Source: an uncultured Collinsella sp.
Lineage (GTDB): Bacteria; Actinomycetota; Coriobacteriia; Coriobacteriales; Coriobacteriaceae
Direction of reading: 5' to 3'
DNA length: 64,000 nucleotides
Assembly (NCBI GenBank): GCA_947001705.1
Contig: CAMQHT010000003.1
Coordinates: forward strand, 27,213 to 91,212
Part shown: piece after piece, positions 24,028-32,683 of the stretch
Layout: each line of letters begins with the position of its first letter
How positions within the stretch are numbered: position 1 is the first letter of the stretch
Position numbers and translations under genes: made by a program
Notes under the pieces: generated by a model
Databases searched by the model: none
Told to the model about the DNA's origin: nothing
Seen by the model: only the letters and a program-made list of their open reading frames with translations

Positions 24028-25311
24028 ATGTGCGAGCAGACTATCGGTACCACGTGCGTTCAGGGCGGCTATCATCCGGGCGATGCGGAGCCGCGCCAGG
24101 TGCCCATCTACCAGTCCACCACGTGGAAGTACGACACGTCCGAGCACATGGGCAAGCTGTTTGACCTAGAGGAGTCGGGCTACTTCTACAGCCGTTTGCA
24201 GAACCCCACGTGCGATCTGGTTGCCGCCAAGATCTGCGAGATGGAGGGCGGCACCGCTGCGATGCTCACGAGCTCGGGCATGGCTGCGAATTTCCTCGCG
24301 ATCTTTAACGTGGTCGGTGCCGGCGATCATGTGGTCGCGAGCTCTGCCATTTACGGCGGTACGTATAACCTGCTCGCCCACACCATGGGCCGCATGGGCG
24401 TGACCTGCACGTTCGTCGCCCCCGACTGCACCGATGAGGAGCTCGAGGCAGCCTTTGAGCCCAATACCAAGCTCGTCTTTGGCGAGACGATCGCAAACCC
24501 CGCCCTTGCCGTGCTCGATATTGAGCGCTTTGCCAAGGCCGCGCATGACCACGGCGTGCCGCTGATGGTCGACAACACCTTCCCGACGCCCGTGATGTGC
24601 CGTCCCTTTGAGTGGGGCGCCGACATCGTTACGCACTCCACCACCAAGTACATGGATGGACATGCTGCCTACCTGGGCGGCGTGATCGTTGACCACGGCC
24701 AGTTTGACTGGATGGCCCATGCGGATAAGTTCCCGGGTCTCACCACGCCCGACGAGAGCTACCACGGCGTGACGTATGCCGAGAAGTTCGGTCGCGAGGG
24801 TGCCTTCATTACCAAGGCCACCGCGCAGCTCATGCGCGACCTCGGCCCCATGCAGAACCCGCAGGCGGCCTTCTTCCTGAACAGCTCGCTCGAGAGCCTG
24901 CATGTACGCATGCCGCGTCATTGTGAGAACGGCCTGGCCGTTGCCAAGTTCCTGCAGAGCCATCCCAAGGTACGCTTCGTGAGCTATCCGGGCCTGGAGG
25001 GCGATAAGTACTATGACATCGCTCAGAAGTACATGCCCAACGGTACCTGCGGCGTTGTGAGCTTTGGCTTTAACGGTGGTCGCGCGGCGGCCGAGACCTT
25101 TATGAAGAGCCTCAAGCTCGCCCAGATCGCCACGCACGTGGCCGACGCCCGCACTTGCTGCCTGCATCCCGCTAATGCCACGCATCGCCAGATGAACGAT
25201 GAGGAGCTCATCGCCTGTGGCATCTCCGCCGACATGGTGCGCCTGTCGTGCGGCCTCGAGGATACGGCCGATCTGATTGCCGACCTTGAGCAGGCACTCG
25301 AGCAGTGCTAG
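24028..25311 (+). CDS. metY: O-acetylhomoserine sulfhydrylase / PLP-dependent Cys-Met metabolism enzyme
   Basis: A 427-residue PLP enzyme of the Cys/Met metabolism family, most like O-acetyl-L-homoserine aminocarboxypropyltransferase (makes homocysteine from O-acetylhomoserine and sulfide). Seen: TTCVQGGYHPGDAEPRQVPI at the N terminus, YSRLQNPT (cofactor phosphate contact), SGMAANFLAIF, the PLP-binding Asp in LMVDNTFPTP, and the Schiff-base lysine in THSTTKYMDGH near residue 210. The length over 420 and the QNPT motif favour MetY over cystathionine enzymes (about 380), but a methionine gamma-lyase activity cannot be excluded. ATG at 24028 with AAGGGAG six bases upstream. A strong terminator follows. 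Confidence 0.85.
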   Translation: MCEQTIGTTCVQGGYHPGDAEPRQVPIYQSTTWKYDTSEHMGKLFDLEESGYFYSRLQNPTCDLVAAKICEMEGGTAAMLTSSGMAANFLAIFNVVGAGDHVVASSAIYGGTYNLLAHTMGRMGVTCTFVAPDCTDEELEAAFEPNTKLVFGETIANPALAVLDIERFAKAAHDHGVPLMVDNTFPTPVMCRPFEWGADIVTHSTTKYMDGHAAYLGGVIVDHGQFDWMAHADKFPGLTTPDESYHGVTYAEKFGREGAFITKATAQLMRDLGPMQNPQAAFFLNSSLESLHVRMPRHCENGLAVAKFLQSHPKVRFVSYPGLEGDKYYDIAQKYMPNGTCGVVSFGFNGGRAAAETFMKSLKLAQIATHVADARTCCLHPANATHRQMNDEELIACGISADMVRLSCGLEDTADLIADLEQALEQC

Positions 25312-25380
25312 GCTAGCGTTCGCATAAGGCGCCGATGCTGGCAGAAAGCTTCGGCGACCTTTCGTTCCGATTCCGTAGGC

Positions 25381-25426
25381 GGGACCCCAATCGCGACTGT
25401 TTGTAGGCGATTGGGGCCCCGTTTTT
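25381..25426 (+). terminator. Rho-independent terminator after metY
   Basis: GGGACCCCAATCGC at 25381-25394 pairs with GCGATTGGGGCCCC at 25407-25420 (one mismatch), followed by GTTTTT. Confidence 0.88.
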
Positions 25427-25452
25427 GCGTTGCGTCACTCGAAAGGATGGAT

Positions 25453-26757
25453 ATGGAGAAAACCGCAGAGCAGCTGCGCCGCGAGCACATTGCCCTTGAG
25501 GGCGAAACCCATGGCAAGAACAAATGGGCGATTCTGTTTACCGTGCTCATCATGACGTTTATGTCGTGTCTGGATTCGACCGTCGTGACCGTGGCGTTGC
25601 CCGTGATGCAAAAGGAGCTGGGCGTGGGCCTCGACCGCATCCAGCTGGTGAGCTCGGTGTACCTGCTTGCGACATGCGTGGCTATGCTGCCGTTTGGCCG
25701 CTTGGGCGACGTGCGCGGCAAGGTGGGCGTATTCCAGCTGGGCGTCATCGTTTTTACGGCCGGCTCGCTGCTTTGCGGCCTTTCGAGTTCGCTCGAAGTT
25801 CTTATTCTGGCACGCATTGTGCAGGGCGTCGGCTGCGCGGCGGCCATGGCTAACAACATGGGTATCATCACCGAGTCGTTTCCGGCGCGCGAGCGCGGTC
25901 GTGCCATGGGTATTCTCGCGACCTTCGTGGCCCTCGGCATGATGTGTGGCCCCGTGCTGGGCGGCATGCTGGTGGCAAGCTTTCCCTGGGAGAGCATCTT
26001 CCTCATCAACCTGCCCATTGGCGTCATCTCGTTTATCGTGGGGCTCTATACGCTGCCGCATGTTAAGCCGGAGGCTGGCGAGCGCCCCATGTCCCTGATC
26101 GAGGCTGCTCGTCGCTGCTTTGCAAATTCGGCCTTCACCATCAACCTCGCCTGCATGCTCATCGTGTTCGTTGGTATTGGCGCATCAGAGTTTATCCTGC
26201 CGTTCTATTTTCAGGACGCCCACGGCTTTGGTTCCGACATCTCTGGACTACTCTTTTTGGCGTTGCCGATGGTGAATGCCTTTATCGGCCCGCTTTCGGG
26301 TACGGTTTCGGACCGTGTTGGCTGCGAGGGCCCTACGGCGGTCGGCCTAGGCGTGTACGTATGCGGTCTCTTTGCGGTAAGCACGCTCGACGAGCACTCT
26401 TCTATCCCTGTGATCGTGTGTTGCGTCGCGTTTATGTCGTGTGGCACGTCGATTTTCCAGAGTCCCAACAACTCGCTGTACATGGGTTCGGCCCCGCGCG
26501 AGGCGCTCGGTTTTGCGGGCAGCCTGGGTAGTCTGGCGCGCTATGCGGGTATGGCAGTGGGCATTACAGCGGCGTCGCATATCCTGTATGGGCAGATGAG
26601 CGTGGCGATGGGTGAGGCCGTGACCAGTATTGTTGCAGGCCGTCCGGATGTGTTCCTGTTTGGTTTTCGTTCGGTGTTCTATGTGTTGATGGCTGTGGCC
26701 GCTGTGGGCTTTGCGTTCGCCATGGTGCGTTTGGTGAGGATGCGCGCCCGCCATTAG
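25453..26757 (+). CDS. MFS transporter, DHA2-type drug/proton antiporter
   Basis: A 434-residue major facilitator with about 13-14 hydrophobic segments. The first transmembrane motif LDSTVVTVALPVMQKEL (about residues 37-53) is motif D1 of the 14-helix DHA2 (EmrB/QacA) group; motif A is seen as GRLGDVRGKVGVFQLG, and the antiporter motif C region as ALGMMCGPVLGGML. Such proteins export drugs, dyes or organic compounds against protons. No EmrA-like membrane-fusion partner is adjacent, as expected outside Gram-negatives. ATG 25453 has GAAAGG at good spacing; ATG 25447 is possible. Substrate unknown. Confidence 0.88.
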   Translation: MEKTAEQLRREHIALEGETHGKNKWAILFTVLIMTFMSCLDSTVVTVALPVMQKELGVGLDRIQLVSSVYLLATCVAMLPFGRLGDVRGKVGVFQLGVIVFTAGSLLCGLSSSLEVLILARIVQGVGCAAAMANNMGIITESFPARERGRAMGILATFVALGMMCGPVLGGMLVASFPWESIFLINLPIGVISFIVGLYTLPHVKPEAGERPMSLIEAARRCFANSAFTINLACMLIVFVGIGASEFILPFYFQDAHGFGSDISGLLFLALPMVNAFIGPLSGTVSDRVGCEGPTAVGLGVYVCGLFAVSTLDEHSSIPVIVCCVAFMSCGTSIFQSPNNSLYMGSAPREALGFAGSLGSLARYAGMAVGITAASHILYGQMSVAMGEAVTSIVAGRPDVFLFGFRSVFYVLMAVAAVGFAFAMVRLVRMRARH

Positions 26758-26914
26758 CGTGTTGGGAGGCTGTCTGCCACGATTCGCGCCGTCTCAAAAA
26801 GACTCGTTTGTGGTGCGATGCGGCTTGTGGGGCGGGCGGGGGTCGGTCCGTGGTAGACTATCGAACAACGTTTATTAATCGCGCGGTATCGTTGCCGCGA
26901 GAAGGGGTTGCGCC

Positions 26915-27493
26915 ATGCAGGAGCTTGAGGATCGTATTCGCCATGACGGCATCGTAAAGGCCGGTAACGTCCTTAAGGTTGATGCCTTCCTCAACCACCA
27001 GTGCGACGTTGAGCTGTTCGACCACATGGGCGCCGAGTGGGCCCGTCTGTTCAAGGATGTCGAGATCAACAAGATCCTGACGATTGAGGCTTCGGGCATT
27101 GGTATGGCTTGCATCGCGGCTCAGCATTTTGGCGGCGTGCCGGTGGTTTTTGCCAAGAAGGCACAGTCCATCAACCTCGACGGCGAGCAGTATGCCACGA
27201 CCATCTACTCCTTTACCAAGCAGAAGGAGTACCCGGTCATCGTCGGCAAGCGCTTCCTGTCCGAGGGCGACAAGGCCCTGATTATCGACGACTTCCTGGC
27301 CAACGGCTGCGCACTCGAGGGCCTTATCAAGATCTGCGAGGCTGCGGGTGCCGAGGTTGCCGGCATTGGCATCGCGGTGGAGAAGGGCTTCCAAGGCGGT
27401 GGCGATAAGCTCCGCGAGCGCGGCTTCCGCGTTGAGAGCCTGGCCCGTATCGCCGATATGGACTGCGAGACCGGCGAGATCACCTTCGCCTAA
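26915..27493 (+). CDS. xpt: Xanthine phosphoribosyltransferase
   Basis: Xpt joins xanthine to PRPP giving XMP, a purine salvage step. The 192-residue length and the N terminus (MQELEDRIRHDGIVKAGNVLKVDAFLNHQ, in part) match the Bacillus-type enzyme. The PRPP motif is LIIDDFLANGCAL at about residues 126-138, and IEASGIGMACIAA forms the substrate loop. ATG at 26915; the ribosome site is GAGAAGGGG, with poor spacing. In many Firmicutes xpt is under a purine riboswitch; I see no such aptamer here. A strong terminator follows. Confidence 0.93.
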   Translation: MQELEDRIRHDGIVKAGNVLKVDAFLNHQCDVELFDHMGAEWARLFKDVEINKILTIEASGIGMACIAAQHFGGVPVVFAKKAQSINLDGEQYATTIYSFTKQKEYPVIVGKRFLSEGDKALIIDDFLANGCALEGLIKICEAAGAEVAGIGIAVEKGFQGGGDKLRERGFRVESLARIADMDCETGEITFA

Positions 27494-27521
27494 GCGCGCA
27501 ACACAAGCGATTGGTATGCGA

Positions 27522-27557
27522 TGTGACAAAGGGACTTTCCCTTTGTCACATTTTTTG
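27522..27557 (+). terminator. Rho-independent terminator after xpt
   Basis: TGTGACAAAGGGA at 27522-27534 pairs perfectly with TCCCTTTGTCACA at 27538-27550 around CTT, then six T. The stem resembles the hairpin at 62771-62797. Confidence 0.9.
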
Positions 27558-27576
27558 TATGAGGGGAGGTGTTGAT

Positions 27577-27957
27577 ATGGATGAGAACAAGATGGGATGG
27601 CGCGAGTATGCGCGCTATGCCGAGATGTCGGTCGAGAGGTTGGCACGCGACTGCGAGGTTCAGGTGTTTCGCGCGACAGGTCCGGGCGGACAGGGCGTGA
27701 ACACGACGGACTCGGCGGTGCGTATGAAGCATGGGCCCACGGGGATTGTTGTGACGGCGCGCGAGAGCCGTAGTCAGTTTCAGAATCGCGCGAGCTGCCT
27801 GCGTAAGCTGCGCGCAGAGCTTGAGCGTCGTGGCCGTCCGCCGCGCCGTCGCGTCAAGACCAAAGTGCCCCAGCGATCGCGCCAGCGCAGGCTCAACGAC
27901 AAGCACTTCAATGCGATTAAAAAGGCTAACCGTCGCAAGCCGGGCGGGGAGGAATGA
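27577..27957 (+). CDS. Peptide chain release factor-like GGQ protein (ArfB/RF-H type)
   Basis: A 126-residue protein consisting of little more than a class I release-factor catalytic domain. The peptidyl-tRNA hydrolysis motif is present as GPGGQGVNTTDSAVRMKH at about residues 32-49, and the C-terminal tail is strongly basic (RPPRRRVKTKVPQRSRQRR and onward), the layout of ArfB/YaeJ, which rescues stalled ribosomes by placing its basic tail in the empty mRNA channel. No codon-recognition domain. ATG at 27577 with GAGGGGAGG upstream; the open frame upstream runs through the xpt terminator. RF-H-like function on damaged ribosomes is the main alternative. Confidence 0.82.
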   Translation: MDENKMGWREYARYAEMSVERLARDCEVQVFRATGPGGQGVNTTDSAVRMKHGPTGIVVTARESRSQFQNRASCLRKLRAELERRGRPPRRRVKTKVPQRSRQRRLNDKHFNAIKKANRRKPGGEE

Positions 27958-27967
27958 TCTTCTCAAT

Positions 27968-28036
27968 AAGTTGCGGTGAAATAGGGACTGTTTCGCGGCT
28001 TTACCTGCATAAACAGTCCCTATTTCACCGCAACTT
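27968..28036. repeat. Palindromic repeat, family AGTTGCGGTG (copy 2), 26-bp perfect arms
   Basis: Arms 27968-27993 and 28011-28036 are exactly complementary over 26 bases around a 17-base loop. It lies between the convergent ends of the ArfB-like gene and the lipid kinase gene, nine bases before the latter's stop codon. Related copies at 7328-7394 and 62467-62533. Confidence 0.9.
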
Positions 28037-28044
28037 AGGTGGGG

Positions 28045-29007
28045 TTAGCGGGTTGGGTGCCAGACTTGGAGGGCGCCGGGTAGGATGTCGACTTCGATGC
28101 GCGAGGCGACGATGGGCTCGCCGTCGGCCTGGATGGGGTAGTCGGGCTCCTCAAAAGTTAGCTCGGCATGGCGGCAGCGGCGCATGCGAACCGGTGGCAA
28201 CTTGGTATGGTGGCCGTCCTTGGCCGAAAGGAACATAGGCAGGGCTACCGCGCGAGGGACGGGGCCGCAGGCGTAGCAGACGTCGAGCATGCCGTCGCAG
28301 GGGTCGGCATCGGGGCAGATGCGATAGCCCGAGCCATAGGTAGGACCAAGCTGAATCGCCATGATGATCGCCCTCACGCGCTCGGCGGGCGCGCCGTCAA
28401 AGCTGACTGTTATGGGGTAGTTACGATAGCGCAGGCCAAACTGCTCAAGTCCCGAAAGGGTGTAGAGCGGAGCACCCGTCAAGCCGGTCTTTTTGCGCAG
28501 CTCGGTGGTGCCAAGGCCGATGGCGGCATCAATACCGACGGAGAGCGTCTGGTCGTAATACTCGACGATCGCCTCGCCGTTGCCGCTTGCGGGGTTCCAT
28601 GAGCGAATCCGCCCGATGTCCTGACGCTGCAGCTCACAGGTGAGTAGCGCGCCAAAATCCTTGCCGGAGAAATCTTCGATATCGAGCGTCTGGGCAAAAT
28701 CGTTGCCGGAGCCCACGGGCAGGACGGCAAGAGCGGGGCGGGCGTCCTCCTTTTGCGTCATAAGCCCGTTGACGACTTCGTGGATCACGCCGTCGCCGCC
28801 GAGTGCGATAACGGTGCGATAGCCCTGAGCCTGTGCGGCAAGCTCCTTGGCGTGTCCCATGTGCTCGGTTAGCACCAGGTCAAACTGGGATGCGCGCGCG
28901 GTCATATCCAAAAAGCGTTGCAGGCGCTCGGCAACTTCGCGCGCCGCACCCGACTGGGCGGCTGGGTTGGCGATGATGAGCGTGCGACCAAAATCAGTTG
29001 CGTGCAT
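28045..29007 (-). CDS. Diacylglycerol kinase family lipid kinase
   Basis: A 320-residue DAGK-catalytic-domain protein (DgkB/YegS type), which phosphorylates diacylglycerol or related lipids at the inner membrane face. The nucleotide-binding motif is ALGGDGVIHEVVNGL at about residues 68-82, followed by LAVLPVGSGNDFAQ; the N terminus TLIIANPAAQSG is the usual first strand. The C-terminal beta-sandwich domain ends IQADGEPIV, also conserved. ATG at 29007 follows GGGAG; ATG at 29031 lacks a ribosome site. It lies 87 bases after the CLC gene on the same strand and may share its transcript. Confidence 0.9.
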   Translation of the reverse strand: MHATDFGRTLIIANPAAQSGAAREVAERLQRFLDMTARASQFDLVLTEHMGHAKELAAQAQGYRTVIALGGDGVIHEVVNGLMTQKEDARPALAVLPVGSGNDFAQTLDIEDFSGKDFGALLTCELQRQDIGRIRSWNPASGNGEAIVEYYDQTLSVGIDAAIGLGTTELRKKTGLTGAPLYTLSGLEQFGLRYRNYPITVSFDGAPAERVRAIIMAIQLGPTYGSGYRICPDADPCDGMLDVCYACGPVPRAVALPMFLSAKDGHHTKLPPVRMRRCRHAELTFEEPDYPIQADGEPIVASRIEVDILPGALQVWHPTR

Positions 29008-29093
29008 GGGGCGACTCCCGGCGTGTGACATGACGGTGCGGTCGCGCTCAGGTCGAATTGCCCCCGATTGTGGCTGCACGGCGATTATTACAT

Positions 29094-30515
29094 CTACTCT
29101 ATCAGGTCGTTGTGGCGCTCGATAGCATCCGCTACCGTACCGCCCTCATCCACAATAAGCGAGCGGCGCTTGGGTGAGATGATGCGCTGGGCGGGGTACA
29201 CGCCGCGGTGTCCGCCGGTTAGGTAGCTGATAAAGGCCACGATGACAAAGAACCCGGCGGCCGTGCCGTGGAACAGGTCGATGGCCATCATGCAGGTGGT
29301 GATGGGCACGTTGAGGCCGGCGCAGAACACGCCGAGCATGCCGAGAGCCGCCAGAAAACTGGGGTCAAGCCCGGTAAGGCAACCGATCCAGCCACCGAGT
29401 GCCGCACCGATGCCAAACAGGGGCGTGACCTCGCCGCCTTGGAAGCCCGCGCCCAGGGTAAGCGCTGTGACGACCAACTTGATGGCTGCGTCCGCCAGGG
29501 TGGTGTTGCCTGCAAATCCGGCGCCGGAAAGCCACGTGGAAAGGCCGGCGTAGTTCCAGGCGTCGAGGAGGGCATAGGCGGCCAAAACCACGAGTGCGCC
29601 TATGAGTGCGCGGACGAGGTAATTGGTGATAAAGCGACTGTACAGGCTTTTGACGGTTCGAACCGACCAGGCAAAGAGGCGTGCCGTCAGGCCGAAGATA
29701 ATGGCGCTGATAACAACGATGACAACCGTCCGTGGTGTCATGTTGGGAACGCTGGCGATGACATTCGTCTCGTACTCGGTTCCCAAGGCAAGCGACGTAA
29801 AGTAGCCGGTAAACGAGGCGACCAGGCAGTAGATGCCCGCGGTGTAGTCGATCTTGCCGATAAAGCACATCTCCATGCCAAAGAAAGCTCCGGCAAGGGG
29901 CGAACCGAATACGGCGCCAAAGGCGGACGAGATGCCGGCGAGCATGAGGTCGTGGTGGTCATGCTTTTTGAGGTGGGCGAGGCTCGAGATGTTGCTGGCG
30001 ATGGTGCCGCCAATCTGTACCGCGGCTCCCTCGCGACCGGCCGATCCGCCCGTTAGGTGCGTGAGCGTGGAGCAGACGAAGGTGAGGACGGCCATGCGCA
30101 TATGGATGAGGCGTGTGCCCAGAGCGGAGTCGATGACCAGGTTGTTACCTCGTTTGGCGGCAAGGCCGTGGTTTTTGTACACCCATGCGGTGGCAACGCC
30201 CACAACGGGAAGCAAGGTGTAGACCCATGCATGGTGCTCGCGATAGTCGGTCGCGATATTCAGCGAGGCCAAAAACGCCCAAGCGGCAACGCCCATGGCG
30301 AGCGAGACGATGACGACGAGTGCGAGCAGCTTGGCGCTCGCGAGTAGGTTGCGGGCGTTGCGGCGCGTGTCGGCAGCCAAGAGATGCTCGGAGCGGGTGA
30401 GCTGTTGCCTGCCTGCCATGATGACGTCGTTAAGGGAGAAGAAGCCGCCGTCGTCGAGCGGCTGGGAATGATCCTGCGCCTCGTTAGCGCTTTCGGGTTT
30501 GTCGGTAAAAGCCAT
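29094..30515 (-). CDS. CLC-family channel/antiporter, probable CLC-F fluoride/proton antiporter
   Basis: A 473-residue CLC protein with about 10-11 visible membrane segments after a cytosolic N terminus of some 60 residues. The signature motifs deviate from chloride-type CLCs: the first loop reads GNNLVID (in place of GSGIP), the second SAGREGAAVQIG carries the gating glutamate, and the third reads GGEVTPLFGIG rather than GxFxP. GNNL-type first motifs and a Val-Thr pair in the third are traits of the CLC-F clade, which exports fluoride in exchange for protons. Start ATG at 30515 follows AGAGGAACGT. A TATAAT box lies about 35 bases upstream on the minus strand, but I see no fluoride riboswitch, which often precedes these genes. 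Confidence 0.8.
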   Translation of the reverse strand: MAFTDKPESANEAQDHSQPLDDGGFFSLNDVIMAGRQQLTRSEHLLAADTRRNARNLLASAKLLALVVIVSLAMGVAAWAFLASLNIATDYREHHAWVYTLLPVVGVATAWVYKNHGLAAKRGNNLVIDSALGTRLIHMRMAVLTFVCSTLTHLTGGSAGREGAAVQIGGTIASNISSLAHLKKHDHHDLMLAGISSAFGAVFGSPLAGAFFGMEMCFIGKIDYTAGIYCLVASFTGYFTSLALGTEYETNVIASVPNMTPRTVVIVVISAIIFGLTARLFAWSVRTVKSLYSRFITNYLVRALIGALVVLAAYALLDAWNYAGLSTWLSGAGFAGNTTLADAAIKLVVTALTLGAGFQGGEVTPLFGIGAALGGWIGCLTGLDPSFLAALGMLGVFCAGLNVPITTCMMAIDLFHGTAAGFFVIVAFISYLTGGHRGVYPAQRIISPKRRSLIVDEGGTVADAIERHNDLIE

Positions 30516-30688
30516 ACGTTCCTCTTCTTGATTGCAACACGAGCATTATAGAGCGTGCCAAACGTGACATACCGGCGGGTTGGTTTTGGTTCTGTTTCGC
30601 CGTTCGTTACCGACAGGTGTATTCGTGGGTACGGGCCGTGTCGCCGTCGTGCGGCGGGGGATTATACTGAGACAAACATAAAGAATCG

Positions 30689-30711
30689 GCGCCCGTGATG
30701 TGCGCCGTTGC
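30689..30711 (+). other. Small hairpin ahead of moeA
   Basis: CGGCGC and GCGCCG arms in the moeA leader, after a TATACT-like -10 box near 30664. Too small to call a molybdenum-cofactor riboswitch. Confidence 0.35.
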
Positions 30712-30726
30712 ATGCTAGAGGTGTAT

Positions 30727-31989
30727 ATGGCAGAGAAACTCATTCCGTTGGAGGACGCACAGGCAATCGTCTTGTCGCACGTGAATCGCACCGAAGTTGT
30801 CGAGATTCCCGTGTGGCAGGCCGCCGGTCTTCCCTTGGCAGAGGACGCGGTGGCCGATATCGACATCTCGCCGTTTGCCAACAGCGCTATGGACGGATAT
30901 GCCGTGCGCTCGGCGGATTTGGCGCAGGCATCTGGTGAGGCGCCGGTGACGCTCGACGTTATCGGACACGAGGCCGCGGGCCGTGTGTTTGAGGGCGCAA
31001 TCGGCGCGGGTGAGACGGTCCGCATCATGACGGGCGCGCCGGTACCCGAAGGTGCCGATGCCGTGGTGAAGTACGAGATCGTCGATGTGCTCGATGGCGA
31101 CGGCAACGAGGGCTCGCGTGTGAGGTTCTCGGCGCCTGCCAAGGTGGGGGAGAACGTTCGCTCTGCCGCCGAGGAGGCGCATGCCGGCGATGTTGTGATG
31201 CACGCCGGCGAGGTCGTGGCTCCGGCGGGCGCCGGCTTGTTGGCGAGCGCCGGGTATGCGAGCGTGAAGGTGCATGCCGCGCCGCGTGTGGGCATTATCT
31301 CGCTGGGCACGGAGCTGGTCGCGCCGGGTGAGCTGCCGGCGCGCGGGCAGATTCGCGACTCCAACTCGTCGGCGTTGATGGCCGAAGCGCTCGATGCAGG
31401 AGCCGAGCCCGTGTTCTACGGCATTGCGCCCGATGATGAGCAGGCGATTGCCGAGCTGGTGCATCGCGCCGTGCTGGAGTGCGATTTTGTCATTACGAGC
31501 GGTGGCGCCTCGGCAGGCGACTACGACTACGTGACGGCGCTCGTCCGGCGCGAGGGCGAGGTGCTGTTTGACCGCATCTCGATGCGTCCGGGCAAGGCCA
31601 TCACGTTTGGCTTGCTCGGCGGCAAGCCGTATCTGGGGCTTTCAGGCAATCCGGCCGCGGCGTATGTGGGCTTTGAGATGCTCGCCCGCCCGGCGATCCG
31701 CAAGATGCGCGGTTTTGCCGAGGGGGCGCGTCCCGTGCAGCAGGCGATGCTCACGCACGGCGTGAAAAAGCGACAGCATCGCCGCTTCTTCGATCGCGCC
31801 ACGGTTTTGCGCAACCCCGAGACCGGTGAGCTGTTGGTGACCGAGGCCAAGACGCAGAATTCGGCGTTGCTCGGCACGATGCAGCGGGCCAACTGCCTGC
31901 TGCGTATTGATGAAGGTCCGTGTGAGCTCAAGGCGGGCGACGTCGTGGATGTTGTGCGTGTCGACCTGCCTGAGGGCGCCGTGTTGTAG
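30727..31989 (+). CDS. moeA: Molybdopterin molybdenumtransferase
   Basis: MoeA inserts molybdenum into adenylated molybdopterin to give active cofactor. The 420-residue protein has the expected order: domain with SPFANSAMDGYAVRSADL (about residues 52-69), VRIMTGAPVPEGADAVVKYE, the MPT-binding MoaB-like domain with VGIISLGTELVAPGE, DSNSSALMA and TSGGASAGDYDYV, then LGLSGNPAAAYVGFE and the C-terminal beta domain. ATG at 30727 follows GAGGTG. mogA begins 10 bases after its stop, so the two form an operon that opens the molybdenum/selenium island. Confidence 0.95.
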   Translation: MAEKLIPLEDAQAIVLSHVNRTEVVEIPVWQAAGLPLAEDAVADIDISPFANSAMDGYAVRSADLAQASGEAPVTLDVIGHEAAGRVFEGAIGAGETVRIMTGAPVPEGADAVVKYEIVDVLDGDGNEGSRVRFSAPAKVGENVRSAAEEAHAGDVVMHAGEVVAPAGAGLLASAGYASVKVHAAPRVGIISLGTELVAPGELPARGQIRDSNSSALMAEALDAGAEPVFYGIAPDDEQAIAELVHRAVLECDFVITSGGASAGDYDYVTALVRREGEVLFDRISMRPGKAITFGLLGGKPYLGLSGNPAAAYVGFEMLARPAIRKMRGFAEGARPVQQAMLTHGVKKRQHRRFFDRATVLRNPETGELLVTEAKTQNSALLGTMQRANCLLRIDEGPCELKAGDVVDVVRVDLPEGAVL

Positions 31990-31999
31990 GAGGAATGCT

Positions 32000-32479
32000 A
32001 TGGAGCTGAAGATATCGATCGTGACGTGTTCGGATACGCGGGACCTTGCCCAGGACGAGGCTGGAGCCGCACTCGAGGAACTTATCGAGGCGCAGGGCTG
32101 GACGGTCGTCTCACATGTGGTCGTGCGCGACGACGTCAGCGAGATCGGTGATGCTATTGTGGAAGCCGCCGATGAGTGCCACGCCAATGTCGTGCTCACC
32201 TGCGGCGGCACGGGGCTTTCGATGCGCGATGTGACGCCCGAGGCGACGCGTGCCGTCTGCGATCGCGAGGTGCCGGGTATTGCCGAGGCGATCCGTGCGT
32301 ACTCCATGACCAAGACGCGCCGCGCCATGCTCTCGCGCGCCGTGTGCATGCAGCGTGGGTATACGCTTGTCATCAACTTTCCGGGATCCACGAAAGCGGC
32401 CCGCGAAAGCTGGGAGGCCGTGAGCGACCAGCTGGAGCATGCGGCCCAGATGACGGCGGGCGGCGGGCACACCAAATAA
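32000..32479 (+). CDS. mogA: MogA/MoaB family molybdopterin adenylyltransferase
   Basis: A 159-residue MoaB/MogA-fold protein that adenylates molybdopterin, preparing it for MoeA. The signature TCGGTGLSMRDVTPEATRAV (about residues 73-92) holds the catalytic GGTG loop and Asp; MLSRAVCMQRGYTLVINFPGS follows (the NxPGS motif). ATG at 32000 follows AGGAGGAATGCT. It directly follows moeA, and a terminator follows it, so moeA-mogA are probably one unit, separate from modABC. MogA and MoaB cannot be told apart by eye. Confidence 0.92.
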   Translation: MELKISIVTCSDTRDLAQDEAGAALEELIEAQGWTVVSHVVVRDDVSEIGDAIVEAADECHANVVLTCGGTGLSMRDVTPEATRAVCDREVPGIAEAIRAYSMTKTRRAMLSRAVCMQRGYTLVINFPGSTKAARESWEAVSDQLEHAAQMTAGGGHTK

Positions 32480-32493
32480 GCGATTTACCTGCG

Positions 32494-32527
32494 GCGGAGT
32501 GACCTGAACGGCTGCTCCGCTTTTTAT
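32494..32527 (+). terminator. Rho-independent terminator after mogA
   Basis: GCGGAG at 32494-32499 pairs with CTCCGC at 32515-32520, followed by TTTTTATTT. Confidence 0.7.
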
Positions 32528-32571
32528 TTGCGCCCAAGGGGACGGCATTCTGTAGGCATGCCTGAAACTAT

Positions 32572-32623
32572 ATTCTCAGACGAGAATAATTTCTCATAAT
32601 CATTATTCGCACCGAAGTATAAT
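32572..32623 (+). promoter_or_regulatory. Promoter/operator region of modABC with overlapping inverted repeats
   Basis: ATTCTC-AGAC-GAGAAT forms an inverted repeat at 32572-32587, overlapping a second one, GAATAAT (32584-32590) with ATTATTC (32602-32608). A TATAAT -10 box follows at 32618-32623. The stretch is sharply AT-rich against its surroundings. It is a likely binding site for a regulator; whether a ModE-like protein or another one, I cannot tell. Confidence 0.5.
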
Positions 32624-32683
32624 TTAATTACAGAATAAAGCCCGCGGTCGGGTACCCGGGCACAAGGTCCGAAAGGGTTGAAC

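Noticed and set aside
26758..26914. Purine riboswitch upstream of xpt
   Set aside because: No three-way-junction consensus; only a small CGCGG/CCGCG hairpin.
30516..30700. Fluoride riboswitch upstream of the CLC gene
   Set aside because: No match to the crcB-motif consensus blocks on the minus strand.
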